Assembly: GCA_965247455.1 (NCBI GenBank)
Contig: CBDFHE010000018.1
Location: 682,001-746,000 of the forward strand
Length of the DNA stretch: 64,000 nucleotides
Origin: JACZYA01 sp965247455
GTDB taxonomy: Bacteria > Acidobacteriota > Terriglobia > Acidiferrales > 2-02-FULL-67-57
Direction of reading: 5' to 3'
Positions 15,892-25,842 of the stretch are shown in pieces. A program made the position numbers and the translations under genes. The number at the start of each line of letters is the position of its first letter. Positions within the stretch are counted from its first letter, which is position 1. The notes below the pieces were generated by a model that worked only from the letters and a program-made list of their open reading frames with translations, did no database searches and had not been told where the DNA came from.

Positions 15892-16701
15892 ATGACTGTT
15901 GTGCCAAACGTGCCTGCCATCATCCTGGCCGCGGGGCGGGGTCGCCGCCTGGGCGCTTTTACCAACGACCGCCCGAAGTGTCTGCTGCAGATGGGCGAGC
16001 GCACGCTGATTGAGCACCAGTTGGAGGCGCTCGAATCCTGCGGCCTCAACCGCGTGTTTGTCGTAGTCGGCTATAACGCCGCCGTCGTCGAAGCCAAGCT
16101 GGGCTCCACGGTCGAATATGCGACCAACGCCCGCCACGCCGAGACCAATAGTCTCTACTCGCTCTGGCTCGCCCGCGAACACGCCCGCCAGGGTTTTGTG
16201 CTTCTGAACGCCGACGTGCTCTTCGACCCCGAGGTGCTGCACCGCCTGCTCGACTCCTCCTATCCGGATGCCCTGGCGGTGGAACGCCGCGACCACTTCG
16301 GCCGCGAGGAAATGAAGGTGTCCCTGGCCGGCGACCGCATCCTGGCCCTGAGCAAGGACCTCGACGCGTCCCGTGCCCACGCTGAAAACCTAGGTGTGCT
16401 CAAGTTCTCTGCCGCAGGCTCCCAGGTCCTTTTCGCCCAGATGGAAAAGTTGCTGGCGGCGGGTGCAGAACGGCAATTCTGCCCGTTTGCCTTCGATGCC
16501 ATCGCACCCCATCACCCCCTGCACGCCGTGCCGGTGGATGGATTGCCCTGGATCGAAATTGATTTCGTGGAAGACTTGCGCTGCGCCCGCGAGCAGGTCT
16601 GGCCCGCCATCTTGCAACGCAAGACTCGCTCCCCCGCCCAACCTTCTGTCCTGACGCCAGAAGTGGCGGCAGCCAACCCTTCAACGGTTTCCGGCGACTA
16701 A
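15892..16701 (+). CDS. NTP-transferase (phosphocholine/sugar cytidylyltransferase-like)
   Basis: 269 aa. The N-terminal nucleotide-binding loop is AIILAAGRGRRLGAFTNDRPKCLL, with ERTLIEHQLEALE, the metal-binding LLNADVLFDPEVL and a late PWIEIDFVEDLRCAREQVWP. This matches LicC-like enzymes that activate phosphocholine, aminoethylphosphonate or a phospho-sugar with CTP or UTP. ATG at 15892 was chosen because the motif starts directly after it. It precedes a large secreted protein and an alkaline-phosphatase-superfamily enzyme, which suggests a cell-surface phosphodiester decoration pathway (inference). Confidence 0.85.
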   Translation: MTVVPNVPAIILAAGRGRRLGAFTNDRPKCLLQMGERTLIEHQLEALESCGLNRVFVVVGYNAAVVEAKLGSTVEYATNARHAETNSLYSLWLAREHARQGFVLLNADVLFDPEVLHRLLDSSYPDALAVERRDHFGREEMKVSLAGDRILALSKDLDASRAHAENLGVLKFSAAGSQVLFAQMEKLLAAGAERQFCPFAFDAIAPHHPLHAVPVDGLPWIEIDFVEDLRCAREQVWPAILQRKTRSPAQPSVLTPEVAAANPSTVSGD

Positions 16702-16781
16702 TCTCTTCAGGAGTCTTAGGCGATTAACGATAAAGGGACGCTAGAAGGAACTCTTAAGCGCCCTTCTGGGTAGTAACGGAC

Positions 16782-19133
16782 ATGGCAAGACCAACAGGAT
16801 TCCTGCTGGGGCTGGCGCTGCTTTTCTCCCTCCCCGCCCCCGCCCAGGAACCAGCTTCCAATCCTTCCGAGAAGGCGGTGGTCGGGCGCCTGCTGACCCC
16901 CGACGCGGCCCGCATGGTGGTGCGCCGCGAACCTTGCCGTTGCCAGCCCTTCGGCGACCAGCCGGATGTCCTGCTGCTAACCTTGGGCACCGAAATGTCG
17001 TCGGGCCCAGACACGGAATTCCATCCGCTGGCCACCCTGGCCTTTGACCGTACCCTCCGGGACGACGAAACCGGCGAATGGCTGGCGCTCTGGGTCTTTG
17101 GGCCTTCGCCCGCGGGCTGGCGGCGCACCGCGCGCTCCCTGCTGCCCCTGCCGGTAGGCTCCGCCCGCGCTTCGGCCGGAAAGCTGGAGCGCCTGGAACG
17201 ACGTCTGGAACGACTGCGCGCCCAGGAAAAAGGCGCTCGCCGGCTGGTGCCCGATCCTTCTCTTACCCTCGCCAACCTGGGACGCATCCCGCGCACCCAG
17301 GGCATCCTGGGGATGCTGCGGCGCGGCCTGAAATGGGCCAGCGTCTTCAATCCGGCACAATTCATCTTCCGCACCTACCTGGAGCGTCGGGGCGACGACC
17401 GCGACCGCCGCTTCCAGCGCACTTACATGAGCCTGCACTGGCTGATCGACCTTGAGTTCGACGGGCAGCGGGACGCGGCCTGGATAGCAACCCTGGACGA
17501 CATTCGTTTCCACCTGCTCCGCACGCGCTCCTTCTTCGCCCGCTGGATTCGCCCCGAAGACGGGAGCGAGATGGCGCACAACTACGACAGCGTGATGCGC
17601 GAGCGGCTGGGCAAGTCCTCCTCCTGGCTGCAGAGCTCGGCCAACGAAAACTACCTGCGCTACCAACCGATCTACCGCTTTGCGGAGAACGGCACGCCCT
17701 TGCCTCTGGGAGGAGTGCTCTACTACGACCCGCGCCTGCCGACGGGCGATCCCGCATGGTGGGGCGTCGGCAATCCCTTCGACCTTCCCTACAACCCGCA
17801 CTCCCATCCCACCGTACAGCGGCTGGCGCAAGAGAACCCGGACCAACTGATTCCCCTGGCGGTGTACACCTTCCAAACCGATCTGGCCTTCCGGCCGACT
17901 GTGGTGATCGACTTTATCGCCCCCGGCAATCCGCGTATACGCGAGAACAACCAGCAACTGATGGTGCTGCTGCGTAACTGGCTGGCGATTACCACCGGGG
18001 CCTACTCGCTGGAGCGTCTCCCCTACCGCGCCGTTGCCTGGGCGGCCAACAAAAAGGGCTTTACCTTGTTGACCGACAAGAGTGCGCGGCCGGGGATTGA
18101 AGAGCTGCGGATGTCGCTCGAATCCGGTCTCTATTTCGACCCGGCGCTGCGGCCCTGGCTGCTGGAGCGCGCTGACCGGCGCGTGCTGAACCCGTTGGTC
18201 AAACCCGGCCCGGTCGAGCGGCTGCTGGCCCGCCTCCAGTACGCGAGTTTGCGCGCGCCCGACAACCAAGCCATCTGCCGGACGGTGGAGCGCGTGCGCA
18301 GGAAGATGAAGGAGCGCCTCGGCGTTCCCCCCACCTTGGCCCCGGAGGCGCAGCGGGCGGAACTGGCCCGACGGCTGGTGGCCTGGCACCAACTGACTCG
18401 TCTGCGGACACTTTCCTACCGCCTGCCGGGCGATTTTGAATCGCTGGACGCCTTGCGCGAGCCGCTGGAGTTCTTCCTCCGCAGCGACCCGCCCCACCCG
18501 AAAAAACTGGCACTGGCTTTGCGCGATCTCTACACCACGCTCTACGCGTACGAGTTGCGCTTGCCCCGCCAACCACGCCAACAGCGGGAGCAGCGGCAGG
18601 GCCGGTTCTCCGACGACACCTTTTCCCGCGTTCGGTCTTTCCGCGCACTAACACGGCAAGCCTGGCAGCGCGTGGCCGAGGCCGGTGGAACGGCCGATTT
18701 TGAGCGGCAGGTGGCCAGCCTGGAACAGCAAGCGCACGCGCAACACCAGAAGAAGCAACGCGCGGCGCAGAAGCAGCAGCTCAAAGGTTTGCGCAAGCTG
18801 CTCCACGAAAGCCGCAGGGAGTTGTGGCGGGTAGCCCGGGCCGGGTGCGACCCCAACCAAGCCTCGCCCACCGAGCTGGAAGCGCAACTGACGCTGCTGG
18901 CGCAAACCGTTCAGGTGGCGTCGCAAACGGAGCCGTTCCGGACGGAAATCGCGCTCCAGCGTCCCGGCCTGGAAAATGTGCTCGCTGAGGTGGAAGCCGC
19001 GCTGAGCCAGTGCGACGCCAATCAGCCTGACCTCTGGCGTCCGGACTTCCTCTTCAACAACCGGCGGCTGGCGCGGGCGCTGCGCCAAGATTTGAACCGG
19101 CAGAAGGCCACCAGCCTGACGGGAGACGACTAA
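16782..19133 (+). CDS. Large secreted protein of unknown function
   Basis: 783 aa with a signal peptide (GFLLGLALLFSLPAPAQ). No family recognised. The sequence is rich in Arg, Trp, Tyr and Leu. Segments such as FRTYLERRGDDRDRRF, YMSLHWLIDLEFD, PDQLIPLAVYTFQTDLAFRP and TVVIDFIAPGNPRIREN look like a conserved globular core, and residues about 600-690 are a coiled-coil-like Glu/Gln/Lys region (QASLEQQAHAQHQKKQ type). It is separated by only 3 nt from the phosphodiesterase gene downstream, so the two are almost certainly co-transcribed and functionally linked. Confidence 0.8.
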   Translation: MARPTGFLLGLALLFSLPAPAQEPASNPSEKAVVGRLLTPDAARMVVRREPCRCQPFGDQPDVLLLTLGTEMSSGPDTEFHPLATLAFDRTLRDDETGEWLALWVFGPSPAGWRRTARSLLPLPVGSARASAGKLERLERRLERLRAQEKGARRLVPDPSLTLANLGRIPRTQGILGMLRRGLKWASVFNPAQFIFRTYLERRGDDRDRRFQRTYMSLHWLIDLEFDGQRDAAWIATLDDIRFHLLRTRSFFARWIRPEDGSEMAHNYDSVMRERLGKSSSWLQSSANENYLRYQPIYRFAENGTPLPLGGVLYYDPRLPTGDPAWWGVGNPFDLPYNPHSHPTVQRLAQENPDQLIPLAVYTFQTDLAFRPTVVIDFIAPGNPRIRENNQQLMVLLRNWLAITTGAYSLERLPYRAVAWAANKKGFTLLTDKSARPGIEELRMSLESGLYFDPALRPWLLERADRRVLNPLVKPGPVERLLARLQYASLRAPDNQAICRTVERVRRKMKERLGVPPTLAPEAQRAELARRLVAWHQLTRLRTLSYRLPGDFESLDALREPLEFFLRSDPPHPKKLALALRDLYTTLYAYELRLPRQPRQQREQRQGRFSDDTFSRVRSFRALTRQAWQRVAEAGGTADFERQVASLEQQAHAQHQKKQRAAQKQQLKGLRKLLHESRRELWRVARAGCDPNQASPTELEAQLTLLAQTVQVASQTEPFRTEIALQRPGLENVLAEVEAALSQCDANQPDLWRPDFLFNNRRLARALRQDLNRQKATSLTGDD

Positions 19134-19136
19134 CCG

Positions 19137-21800
19137 ATGCGTCCCTTTGCGGCCCGGCACAATCCGGCGCGCCTGCTGCTGCTGCTCCTGGCACTGGCTC
19201 TGCCAGCCGGCGCCCAAGACCCACCGGCGACATCCCCTGCGACGCCGCGACCCCGCCTGGTGGAAATCAAAGTGGATGGCCTCAGCCCAATGTTTCTGGA
19301 TGCGCTGGTTGATCCGGACGACCCGGCCAAGCTGGCGCGCCTGCCTGATCCGGAGCGTTTCCGGCGGGCGATCGCGATGGTGCGGCAGGAGATCGGCCAG
19401 CGGGATTTGGTGCCCAACCTGCAGCGGTTCTTCTACCAACGGGGGGTGCGTGCGCAGAACATGGTCTCGGCGACCGTGACCCTCTCCTCGGTGGCCTGGA
19501 GCGTGATCCAAACCGGACAGCCCAGCGTGATCAAGCGCCACATGATGTCCAGCCGCCAGACCGGCTACCTGCGCTCCCACCTGGACGGCTTTCGGGATTC
19601 GTTCGAGCTGCTTGCGCGCAAGGCACGCAAGACCAACGCCCTGTGGGAGCTGGACCAAGCCGGAGTCAGCTTGTTTGCCGACGGCTTCAACCCCTTGCGG
19701 TCCTACGTCACGCCGTGGATGTATTACCGTCTTGCCCCGATTTCCTATCTGCCGGACTTGGGGAAACGCTACGCCACCGGTGGAAAAAGCCACCCCAAGG
19801 ACATCTTTCGCAGCCACATGACCCGGCTGGCCAACGGCATAGACTACCCCGACTTTGCAGAAGAGTTCGTGGTGGACCACATCGCCAAGAAGGTGCTGGA
19901 ATCGGACTTCGCCGGCAGCGAACGCTACGACTACATCAGCACCTTCTTTACCATTGACCACCAGCACCACGTGGACCCCAACCCCGAAAACCTGGTGCGA
20001 CGCATGGCGCGGCTGGACCGCCGCATCGGGCGCATCCTGCAAGCGGTGGAGCGGAGCAAGCGGCGGGACCATACCCTGGTGACTTTGATCTCCGATCACG
20101 GCTCCGAGTACCTCCCCGGGGCCATCAATGTGACCTTCCCGCTCACGCGCGCGTTTCGCACCCGGCTGTTCGGCGGGCACACCGTCGCCACCGTCATGGC
20201 CGAGAACGCCGTCCACGCCCTGACCACGCCGGTGCAGGGCATCGACTTCGCCCGCGTCTATGAAGGGCCCTACTCTCCTTACAACCAGGGCCCCGGCGCC
20301 GAGAAGGGCTACACCACCGCGTTCGTGGACAACTTCGGCAACGCCCGCGCCGAAATCCACCTGCGCAACAACGACCTGAACCGGCTGCACCTCCTCTTGC
20401 AGGCCCGTTACCGCAAGCTGGACGAGCAGCGCCGCGTCCGGCTACGCAAGCTTCTCCGCGCCGCCTTGGCGGGGGTGTGGGAATGGCTGGAACCGGAGTT
20501 GGCCGCCTACCGGGACTACTCCCAGGGTGTGCGGGCCTGGCTGCCGGAATTGAAACGCCGCGCCGACTCCTACTGGCGCGACGTGGCGGCTCGCTTGCGA
20601 AGCGAAAACGAGCGCGACACCGCCCAACTCCGCTGCCTCGACCGCCTGGCCACGCTCGCTCGGGCCGAAGACCCGCTGGCGTGGCTGGAGGAACGCGAGC
20701 TCAGCATCCCCAAGCTGCTTCCCAAGAAGTATTTCGGGCCGCGCAACACGGTCTATCAACTCAGCCACTACACCGTCGGGCTGGACGAAGAGTTGCAGTG
20801 GGTGGAAACCACCGTGGACCCCCGCGGCCGGCGGGTGCCGATGGACTACTTCTCCGTCCTGCCCAGCTACCAGGTTCCCAATCCGCCGCTGAGCTACGAG
20901 CGCAATCCCCTGGACCTGCTGATCACAGCCGTACCGGCCCAAGCAGTGCAAGCTGCTTTGCGAGAACGCGGCTGGCTCCAGCAGGACGTATCTTTGCGCC
21001 GGGCGCTCTGGGTGGTCTCCACCGCGCAACACAACCTGCGCCGAGGCGGGCAGGCGTTGGTGCTGGAACGCGCCGACGGCCGGGTGCGCTACCTGCCCAT
21101 TGACCGCTTGCAGGAGACCGCCGAGGGCAACTTTACCTTCGATCCGGCGAATGAGCTCGACCCGCTGGGGCTGCTCACCGACCCCGAGTTTCGCGCTCCC
21201 GACGGCCTCCCCGCTTTTCTCTGGCTCGATGGCTTCCACCCGCGCGAGGAGTGGCTGCGCGCCACGTTTGCCACGGGTTACACCATTGCCCCGCTGGTGT
21301 TCCTCGACGTGGCCGGCATCCACACCGACGATTTCATTAACAACCCCGACTTCCAGCGGGCGCTGACCGGCTTCCCCGACGAGGAGAACAAGCAGTTCTA
21401 CTTGCGGGGCTTGCGCTGGAAATACGCCTCGCAGCAGCCCGACTTGCTGGTCTGGAGCAGCTATCTCTGGAACCTCTCCTCCAAGACCTACACCGCCGGC
21501 GGCAGCCACGGGGGGCTGACGCCGCAGGTGGCGCGCACAACGTTTCTGCTCTGGGGCGGCAAGGACTTTGCCCTACCGGCGGGCCAAGTCATCACCCAGC
21601 CAGCCACCACGCTCGACATCGTGCCCACCCTGGCAACGCTGCTGGGAATGGTGGACGCCGAGGGCAAGATGGTGCCGCAGCCCGGCGCGGTGCGCGAGCG
21701 GCCCTTCCTGCCCTTTGCAGGCCAACCGCTGCCCATCGCGCCCTCGCCCAGCTTCGCGGCTGCCGGGGCCCGCCCACCCGTGGCCAGCAAGGGCAACTAG
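19137..21800 (+). CDS. Exported alkaline-phosphatase-superfamily enzyme (phosphodiesterase-like)
   Basis: 887 aa. A signal peptide (LLLLLLALALPAGAQ) precedes the superfamily pattern: PRLVEIKVDGLSPMFLDAL (first metal Asp), SATVTLSSVAWSVIQTGQPS around residues 111-124 (candidate Thr/Ser nucleophile), FFTIDHQHHVDPN (Asp/His ligands), ISDHGSEYLPG (D320-H321) and a far C-terminal GGSHGGLTPQVARTTF. Nucleotide pyrophosphatases, phosphonate hydrolases and phosphoglycerol transferases share this layout. At 887 aa it is much longer than the typical enzyme of about 450-550 aa, with a large middle insertion (about 420-750). It is coupled to the secreted protein upstream. Confidence 0.85.
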   Translation: MRPFAARHNPARLLLLLLALALPAGAQDPPATSPATPRPRLVEIKVDGLSPMFLDALVDPDDPAKLARLPDPERFRRAIAMVRQEIGQRDLVPNLQRFFYQRGVRAQNMVSATVTLSSVAWSVIQTGQPSVIKRHMMSSRQTGYLRSHLDGFRDSFELLARKARKTNALWELDQAGVSLFADGFNPLRSYVTPWMYYRLAPISYLPDLGKRYATGGKSHPKDIFRSHMTRLANGIDYPDFAEEFVVDHIAKKVLESDFAGSERYDYISTFFTIDHQHHVDPNPENLVRRMARLDRRIGRILQAVERSKRRDHTLVTLISDHGSEYLPGAINVTFPLTRAFRTRLFGGHTVATVMAENAVHALTTPVQGIDFARVYEGPYSPYNQGPGAEKGYTTAFVDNFGNARAEIHLRNNDLNRLHLLLQARYRKLDEQRRVRLRKLLRAALAGVWEWLEPELAAYRDYSQGVRAWLPELKRRADSYWRDVAARLRSENERDTAQLRCLDRLATLARAEDPLAWLEERELSIPKLLPKKYFGPRNTVYQLSHYTVGLDEELQWVETTVDPRGRRVPMDYFSVLPSYQVPNPPLSYERNPLDLLITAVPAQAVQAALRERGWLQQDVSLRRALWVVSTAQHNLRRGGQALVLERADGRVRYLPIDRLQETAEGNFTFDPANELDPLGLLTDPEFRAPDGLPAFLWLDGFHPREEWLRATFATGYTIAPLVFLDVAGIHTDDFINNPDFQRALTGFPDEENKQFYLRGLRWKYASQQPDLLVWSSYLWNLSSKTYTAGGSHGGLTPQVARTTFLLWGGKDFALPAGQVITQPATTLDIVPTLATLLGMVDAEGKMVPQPGAVRERPFLPFAGQPLPIAPSPSFAAAGARPPVASKGN

Positions 21801-21918
21801 CCACCGTTGTATTCGCGTTCAACTGTAGGGTCCTGACCTTCAGGGCAACTGCTCCGCCGTCCTGCTGCTCTTTCATTGCAATGCCCTAACGGTTGGGGGT
21901 AGCATTTGTGCGTTGCCC

Positions 21919-22205
21919 GTGAGCCCACAAGCAGAGATCACCGCCAAGAAGTCGCCTAGGCGGGCTGCGACGAAGCCGGAGCGCGCCTTGAGGTCGGGGT
22001 GGTGGAATCTGGCTCCTTCCGCCGTTCGCATTGCCAAGAAGCTCTTCTTCTTTTACAAGTCTTCCTACTCGGTGAACTTTCCCTCCGACCCCATCCGCCG
22101 GATGATTCGCTATCGGCATCCGCTGGCACGCGCACTGGTGGGCTGGCTTCCCTACGCGGCCAAGCGGCCCTTCCTGCACTTGCGCGTCACCGAGCGCATT
22201 GTTGA
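21919..22205 (+). pseudogene. Gene cut by IS1380 copy 2, N-terminal part only
   Basis: A frame of about 95 codons starting at GTG 21919 (TTG 21913 is possible) runs into the IS end at 22206. It shows a basic N-terminus and a conserved-looking segment FFFYKSSYSVNFPSDPIRRM, then IRYRHPLARALVGWLPYAAKRP. Not recognised. The downstream remainder is not found after the IS (a minus-strand NUDIX gene follows), so the 3' part was lost. It may have been the fourth gene of the nucleotidyltransferase/phosphodiesterase cluster. Confidence 0.6.
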
Positions 22206-23875
22206 CCCGGATTTCCGATTTGGCTGTGGTACCGTATCGCCAGGACCAGTCGCTGCGCCTTGAGTTTTGGGGCTCCGACGTAAGGAACCACACTACGGAG
22301 GGTGACACCCGGTGGGTGAATTACAACACGAGCCATTCCAGTTCGCGTTCAACGGCTTCTTGAAAGTCGCGTTCCAGGGATCGCGCGTCACTTCTGACGC
22401 TGGCCTCATTCTGGTGCGCGAGTTGGATGAACGTCTGGGGCTGGAGACACTCATCGCCGAGCACCTGAGCGATTCCCGACAGGGGATGAACACCCAGTTC
22501 AGCGTGGTGGATCTCCTGCGGCAGTCGGTCTACAGTCGCCTCGCGGGCTACGAAGATCTCAACGACGCGGGGCGCGTGTCGGCAGACCCAACATTTCGTC
22601 TCATCGGGTCGCCAAAGCGCTGGGACCGGGGTGCGGCGCTGACATCGACGCTGCATTGGTTCGAGACAGAGCTGCTGACCCACGAGGAGAATCTCGTCGG
22701 GTTGAGGGCCGTGAACCGGGAGGTGCTTGCACAGGCCGAGATGGCGACGCGCGCCGACCGGATCGTGCTCGACATGGATTCGAGCGAGAGCCCGGTGCAT
22801 GGGGCGCAGGAAGGGAGCGCCTATAACGGGCACTTCGAGTCCGTCTGCTACCACCCGCTGTTTCTGTTCACCGAGCATGGGGACTGCCTCGCCGCCACGC
22901 TGCGGCCAGGCAACGTGCATAGCGCCGACGACTGGGACGACCTGCTCGTACCGGAGATTGACCGGCAGCAGGTGGAGGGCAAGCGCGTAGCGTTCCGCGC
23001 AGACGCCGCGTTCGCGAAGCCCGAGATCTACGACGCGCTCGAGCAGCGCGACGTGGACTATGCCATTCGCATGCCGGCGAACAAGAGCTTGGAGCTGGAA
23101 ATCGAAGACATCCTCTTTCGTCCGCCGGGACGGCCGAGCTGCAAGCCCTTGGTGCGCTACCAGAGTTTCCGCTATCAGGCCAAGAGCTGGACCACGCCCA
23201 GACGGATCGTCGCCAAGGTGGAGCACCACCAAGGTGAGCTGTTCCCTCGCGTCGGCTTCATCGTGACCAACACGGCCCTCCCGAGCCGCTCGGTCGTGCG
23301 GTTTTACAACAAGCGCGGTACGGCGGAGCAATGGATCAAGGAAGGCAAGCAGGCCACCCACTGGACGCGGCTGTCGTGCCATCGTTTCCGGGCGAACGAG
23401 GTGCGCCTGCAACTGAGCGTCCTGGCCTACAATCTGGGCAACTTGTGGCGCAGACTGGTCCTTCCGCTGCGGGTCAAGCGCTGGTCGCTCACGAGTCTCC
23501 AGCAGCGACTGGTGAAAACTGGGGGCCGGCTGGTGAAGCATGCGCGGTACTACTGGCTTCTGCTGGCGGAAGGGCATCTCACGCGGCGGCTGTTCGGCGA
23601 CATGCTGCGGAGGATCTGGGCGCTACCCGTGCCGGCAGGCTGACGCGCGGCCTGAAGTGCAACGAAGCCCGCCCGGCGATGACACGGGGCACACGTGTGG
23701 AGCGGTGTCTGAGAAATGCCCGAAAAGCAGGGGTTCCAGTCGGTCGCACGTCGGCGCGGGCTCAGATGAAGGCCTTTGAAGCTGAGCGATTGTGCGACGA
23801 TCGAAGTTTTTGTGCGATCGTCGGCGATCGGGTGTATAAACGTGCCATCAGGGGCAGGCAAAACGGAAATCCCGG
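22206..23875 (+). mobile_element. IS1380-family insertion sequence, copy 2
   Basis: 1670 bp, same ends as copy 1. Flanks are GTTGA (22201-22205) and CTTAA (23876-23880), not a duplication. It differs from the others by a Met-to-Thr change (VTNTALPS) and one base near the 3' end (GATCGTCGG instead of GATCGGCGG). Confidence 0.95.
22312..23643 (+). CDS. IS1380-family transposase (copy 2)
   Basis: 443 aa, the same as copy 1 except Thr for Met in VTNTALPSRSV. GTG start with GGAGGG upstream. Full length. Confidence 0.95.
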   Translation: MGELQHEPFQFAFNGFLKVAFQGSRVTSDAGLILVRELDERLGLETLIAEHLSDSRQGMNTQFSVVDLLRQSVYSRLAGYEDLNDAGRVSADPTFRLIGSPKRWDRGAALTSTLHWFETELLTHEENLVGLRAVNREVLAQAEMATRADRIVLDMDSSESPVHGAQEGSAYNGHFESVCYHPLFLFTEHGDCLAATLRPGNVHSADDWDDLLVPEIDRQQVEGKRVAFRADAAFAKPEIYDALEQRDVDYAIRMPANKSLELEIEDILFRPPGRPSCKPLVRYQSFRYQAKSWTTPRRIVAKVEHHQGELFPRVGFIVTNTALPSRSVVRFYNKRGTAEQWIKEGKQATHWTRLSCHRFRANEVRLQLSVLAYNLGNLWRRLVLPLRVKRWSLTSLQQRLVKTGGRLVKHARYYWLLLAEGHLTRRLFGDMLRRIWALPVPAG

Positions 23876-23896
23876 CTTAAAGGGATTCTTCGTCGC

Positions 23897-24355
23897 CTAC
23901 GACGCGCGCTCCCGCACGCGACGCTGGTAGAGCGCCAGCCCTCGCTGGATGACCTGCCGGGTCTTCTCCGGCACGTCGTAAGCTGCGAACTCTTCCGGCT
24001 GCACCCACGCCACCGCCGCCACGTCGGAACCCGCGCGCGCCTCTCCCGCCGCCGGCTCGCACAGATAGTCCAGCAACACGAAGTGGTAGCGCACCCGCTG
24101 CTCGTCGTCCCGCGTGATGCGGTCCAACACCTCCACCAGTTCAAGCACGCGAACCTCCAGCCCGGTCTCCTCTCGCAGCTCGCGCGCCAGCGCCGCTTCC
24201 AGCGTCTCTCCTACTTCCACTACCCCACCCGGCAACGTCCACCTACCTTTCAGCGGCTCGGCCGCGCGCTCGACCAGCAGCACGGCGCCTGCGCGCACCA
24301 CCACGCCGCCCACCCCCACCACCGGCCGGTCCGGATACTCCCGTCGTGAAGTCAT
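23897..24355 (-). CDS. NUDIX hydrolase
   Basis: 152 aa. Hydrolyses a nucleoside diphosphate linked to another group; the exact substrate cannot be read from the sequence. The Nudix box is complete: GGVVEVGETLEAALAREL followed by REETGLEV, with the catalytic REETG. The start MTSRREYPDRPVVGVGGVVV is the usual first strand. Its stop is 3 nt from a palindrome fragment that abuts IS1380 copy 2. Its start lies 3 nt after the stop of the peptidase gene at 24359, so the two are probably one transcript read leftward. Confidence 0.95.
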   Translation of the reverse strand: MTSRREYPDRPVVGVGGVVVRAGAVLLVERAAEPLKGRWTLPGGVVEVGETLEAALARELREETGLEVRVLELVEVLDRITRDDEQRVRYHFVLLDYLCEPAAGEARAGSDVAAVAWVQPEEFAAYDVPEKTRQVIQRGLALYQRRVRERAS

Positions 24356-24358
24356 CGC

Positions 24359-25741
24359 TTAGCGGCGCACCACCGGCTCCACCACTTGGTAGAGCAACCG
24401 CACCCCGCGCCGCACGTTCTCCACTGAAAGGCTCTCGTTGTCGCCGTGCACGCCCGCCCCTTCCTCCCGCGTGAGCAAGAACGGCGAGAAGCCGTAGGAG
24501 GCGATGCCCAACTCGCGGTACAACCCGCTCTCGGTGTAACCGCTCAGCATGCGCGTGGTCACGATGCTGCCGGGAAATTCCTGTTCCACCGCCGCCTCGA
24601 TGGCGCGGAACAGCTCGGTGTCGATGGAGGATTCATTCGCCGGCCGGAAAGGAAGAATGGGCTCGATCTCCAGCGACGCATCGCCCATGACGTGCCGGAG
24701 CTGCTCCAGGAAATCTTCCGGCTTCTGCCCCGGCAGCAAGCGCACATCCAGGTGCGCCAGCGCCTCGCCGGGGATCACGTTGGTCTGCTCGGAACCCCGC
24801 AGCACCCTCAGCGAGACCGTGTTGCGCAGCAGGTAGTTGTACTGCTCGTCGCCGGTCAGGCTGGCCCGGAACTCCGGCTCCTGGATGGCCTCGCGGAGGT
24901 GGCGGAACTTCCACGCCCGCTCGCCGCTCTCCTGCGGCGCCACGTCTCGAAAGAACTTCTCCACCCCCGGCAATAAGTGGATGGGCGTCTCCCAATCCAC
25001 CACCCGCGCCATGGCCCGCGTCAGCCGGTGGGAGGAGGCATCGCGCTGCGGGCGCGAACCGTGCCCCGGCGTCCCGCGAGCGCGCACGCGCAGCCAGAAG
25101 GGGGTCTTCTCCGCCGTGTCCACCCCGAAGAATTTAATCCGACCGTCCTCCACCAAGTTCTGCCCGCCCTCGGTGAGCAAGAACTCCGCTTCGCTCAGCA
25201 GGTCGCGCTGGTGTTCCACCAACCACTCGGCGCCGTCCAGGCCGACTTCCTCGTCGGCCGTCATCAGAAAAATTACGTCGCGCGCCAGCGGCACCTGCTC
25301 CCGCTTCAGCAGCACGAACACCATCGCCTGCGCCAACCCCAGGCCCTTCATGTCCAGCGCCCCGCGCCCGTACACGTAGCCGTCCACAATCGCACCAGAA
25401 AAAGGCTCGACGCGCCAGGCTTCCGCGTTCGCCCGCACCACGTCGGTGTGGTTCGCCAGGATCAACGGACGCTTGGAACCGTCGCCGCGCAGGCGGGCAA
25501 TCAGGTTGGCGCGCCCGGGCGCAATCTCGAAGATTTCCACCTCAATGCCTTCCGCCTCAAACCACTGCTGGAAAAAGTGCGCCCCGGCCAGCTCGTTGCC
25601 GGGCGGGTTGCTGGTGTTTACTTGCAGGTAGCGGGAGAGGCGGCGCACCGCCTCGTCCTGGTAGGTCGCCCAGTCAATCTCCTGGGCAGTCGCAGAAGAC
25701 AGGCACAACAGGAACGGCAACAGCCACTGCACTCTACGCAT
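24359..25741 (-). CDS. Secreted M20/M25/M40 metallopeptidase
   Basis: 460 aa. A signal peptide (MRRVQWLLPFLLCLSSATAQ) sends it out of the cytoplasm. The dinuclear zinc site is visible as LILANHTDVV (His), YGRGALDMKGLG (bridging Asp), LMTADEEVGLDGAEW (catalytic Glu and ligand Glu) and a late TRMLSGYTESGLY region. The dimerisation domain has PGHGSRPQRDASSHRL, where His contacts substrate. The length fits carboxypeptidase-type family members. It probably releases amino acids from peptides. Confidence 0.92.
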   Translation of the reverse strand: MRRVQWLLPFLLCLSSATAQEIDWATYQDEAVRRLSRYLQVNTSNPPGNELAGAHFFQQWFEAEGIEVEIFEIAPGRANLIARLRGDGSKRPLILANHTDVVRANAEAWRVEPFSGAIVDGYVYGRGALDMKGLGLAQAMVFVLLKREQVPLARDVIFLMTADEEVGLDGAEWLVEHQRDLLSEAEFLLTEGGQNLVEDGRIKFFGVDTAEKTPFWLRVRARGTPGHGSRPQRDASSHRLTRAMARVVDWETPIHLLPGVEKFFRDVAPQESGERAWKFRHLREAIQEPEFRASLTGDEQYNYLLRNTVSLRVLRGSEQTNVIPGEALAHLDVRLLPGQKPEDFLEQLRHVMGDASLEIEPILPFRPANESSIDTELFRAIEAAVEQEFPGSIVTTRMLSGYTESGLYRELGIASYGFSPFLLTREEGAGVHGDNESLSVENVRRGVRLLYQVVEPVVRR

Positions 25742-25842
25742 CAGGCACCTCGCACGCGGACTCGCAATCTACTGGACTTTCCTTAAAACCAGCGTGCTAT
25801 ATAATACTCGAAAGGAGCATTGAGACGCGGAGGCAGATACTC

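Noticed and set aside
22201..23880. Target duplication for IS1380 copy 2 (GTTGA/CTTAA)
   Set aside because: Only 3 of 5 bases agree, no better than chance for such short sequences.
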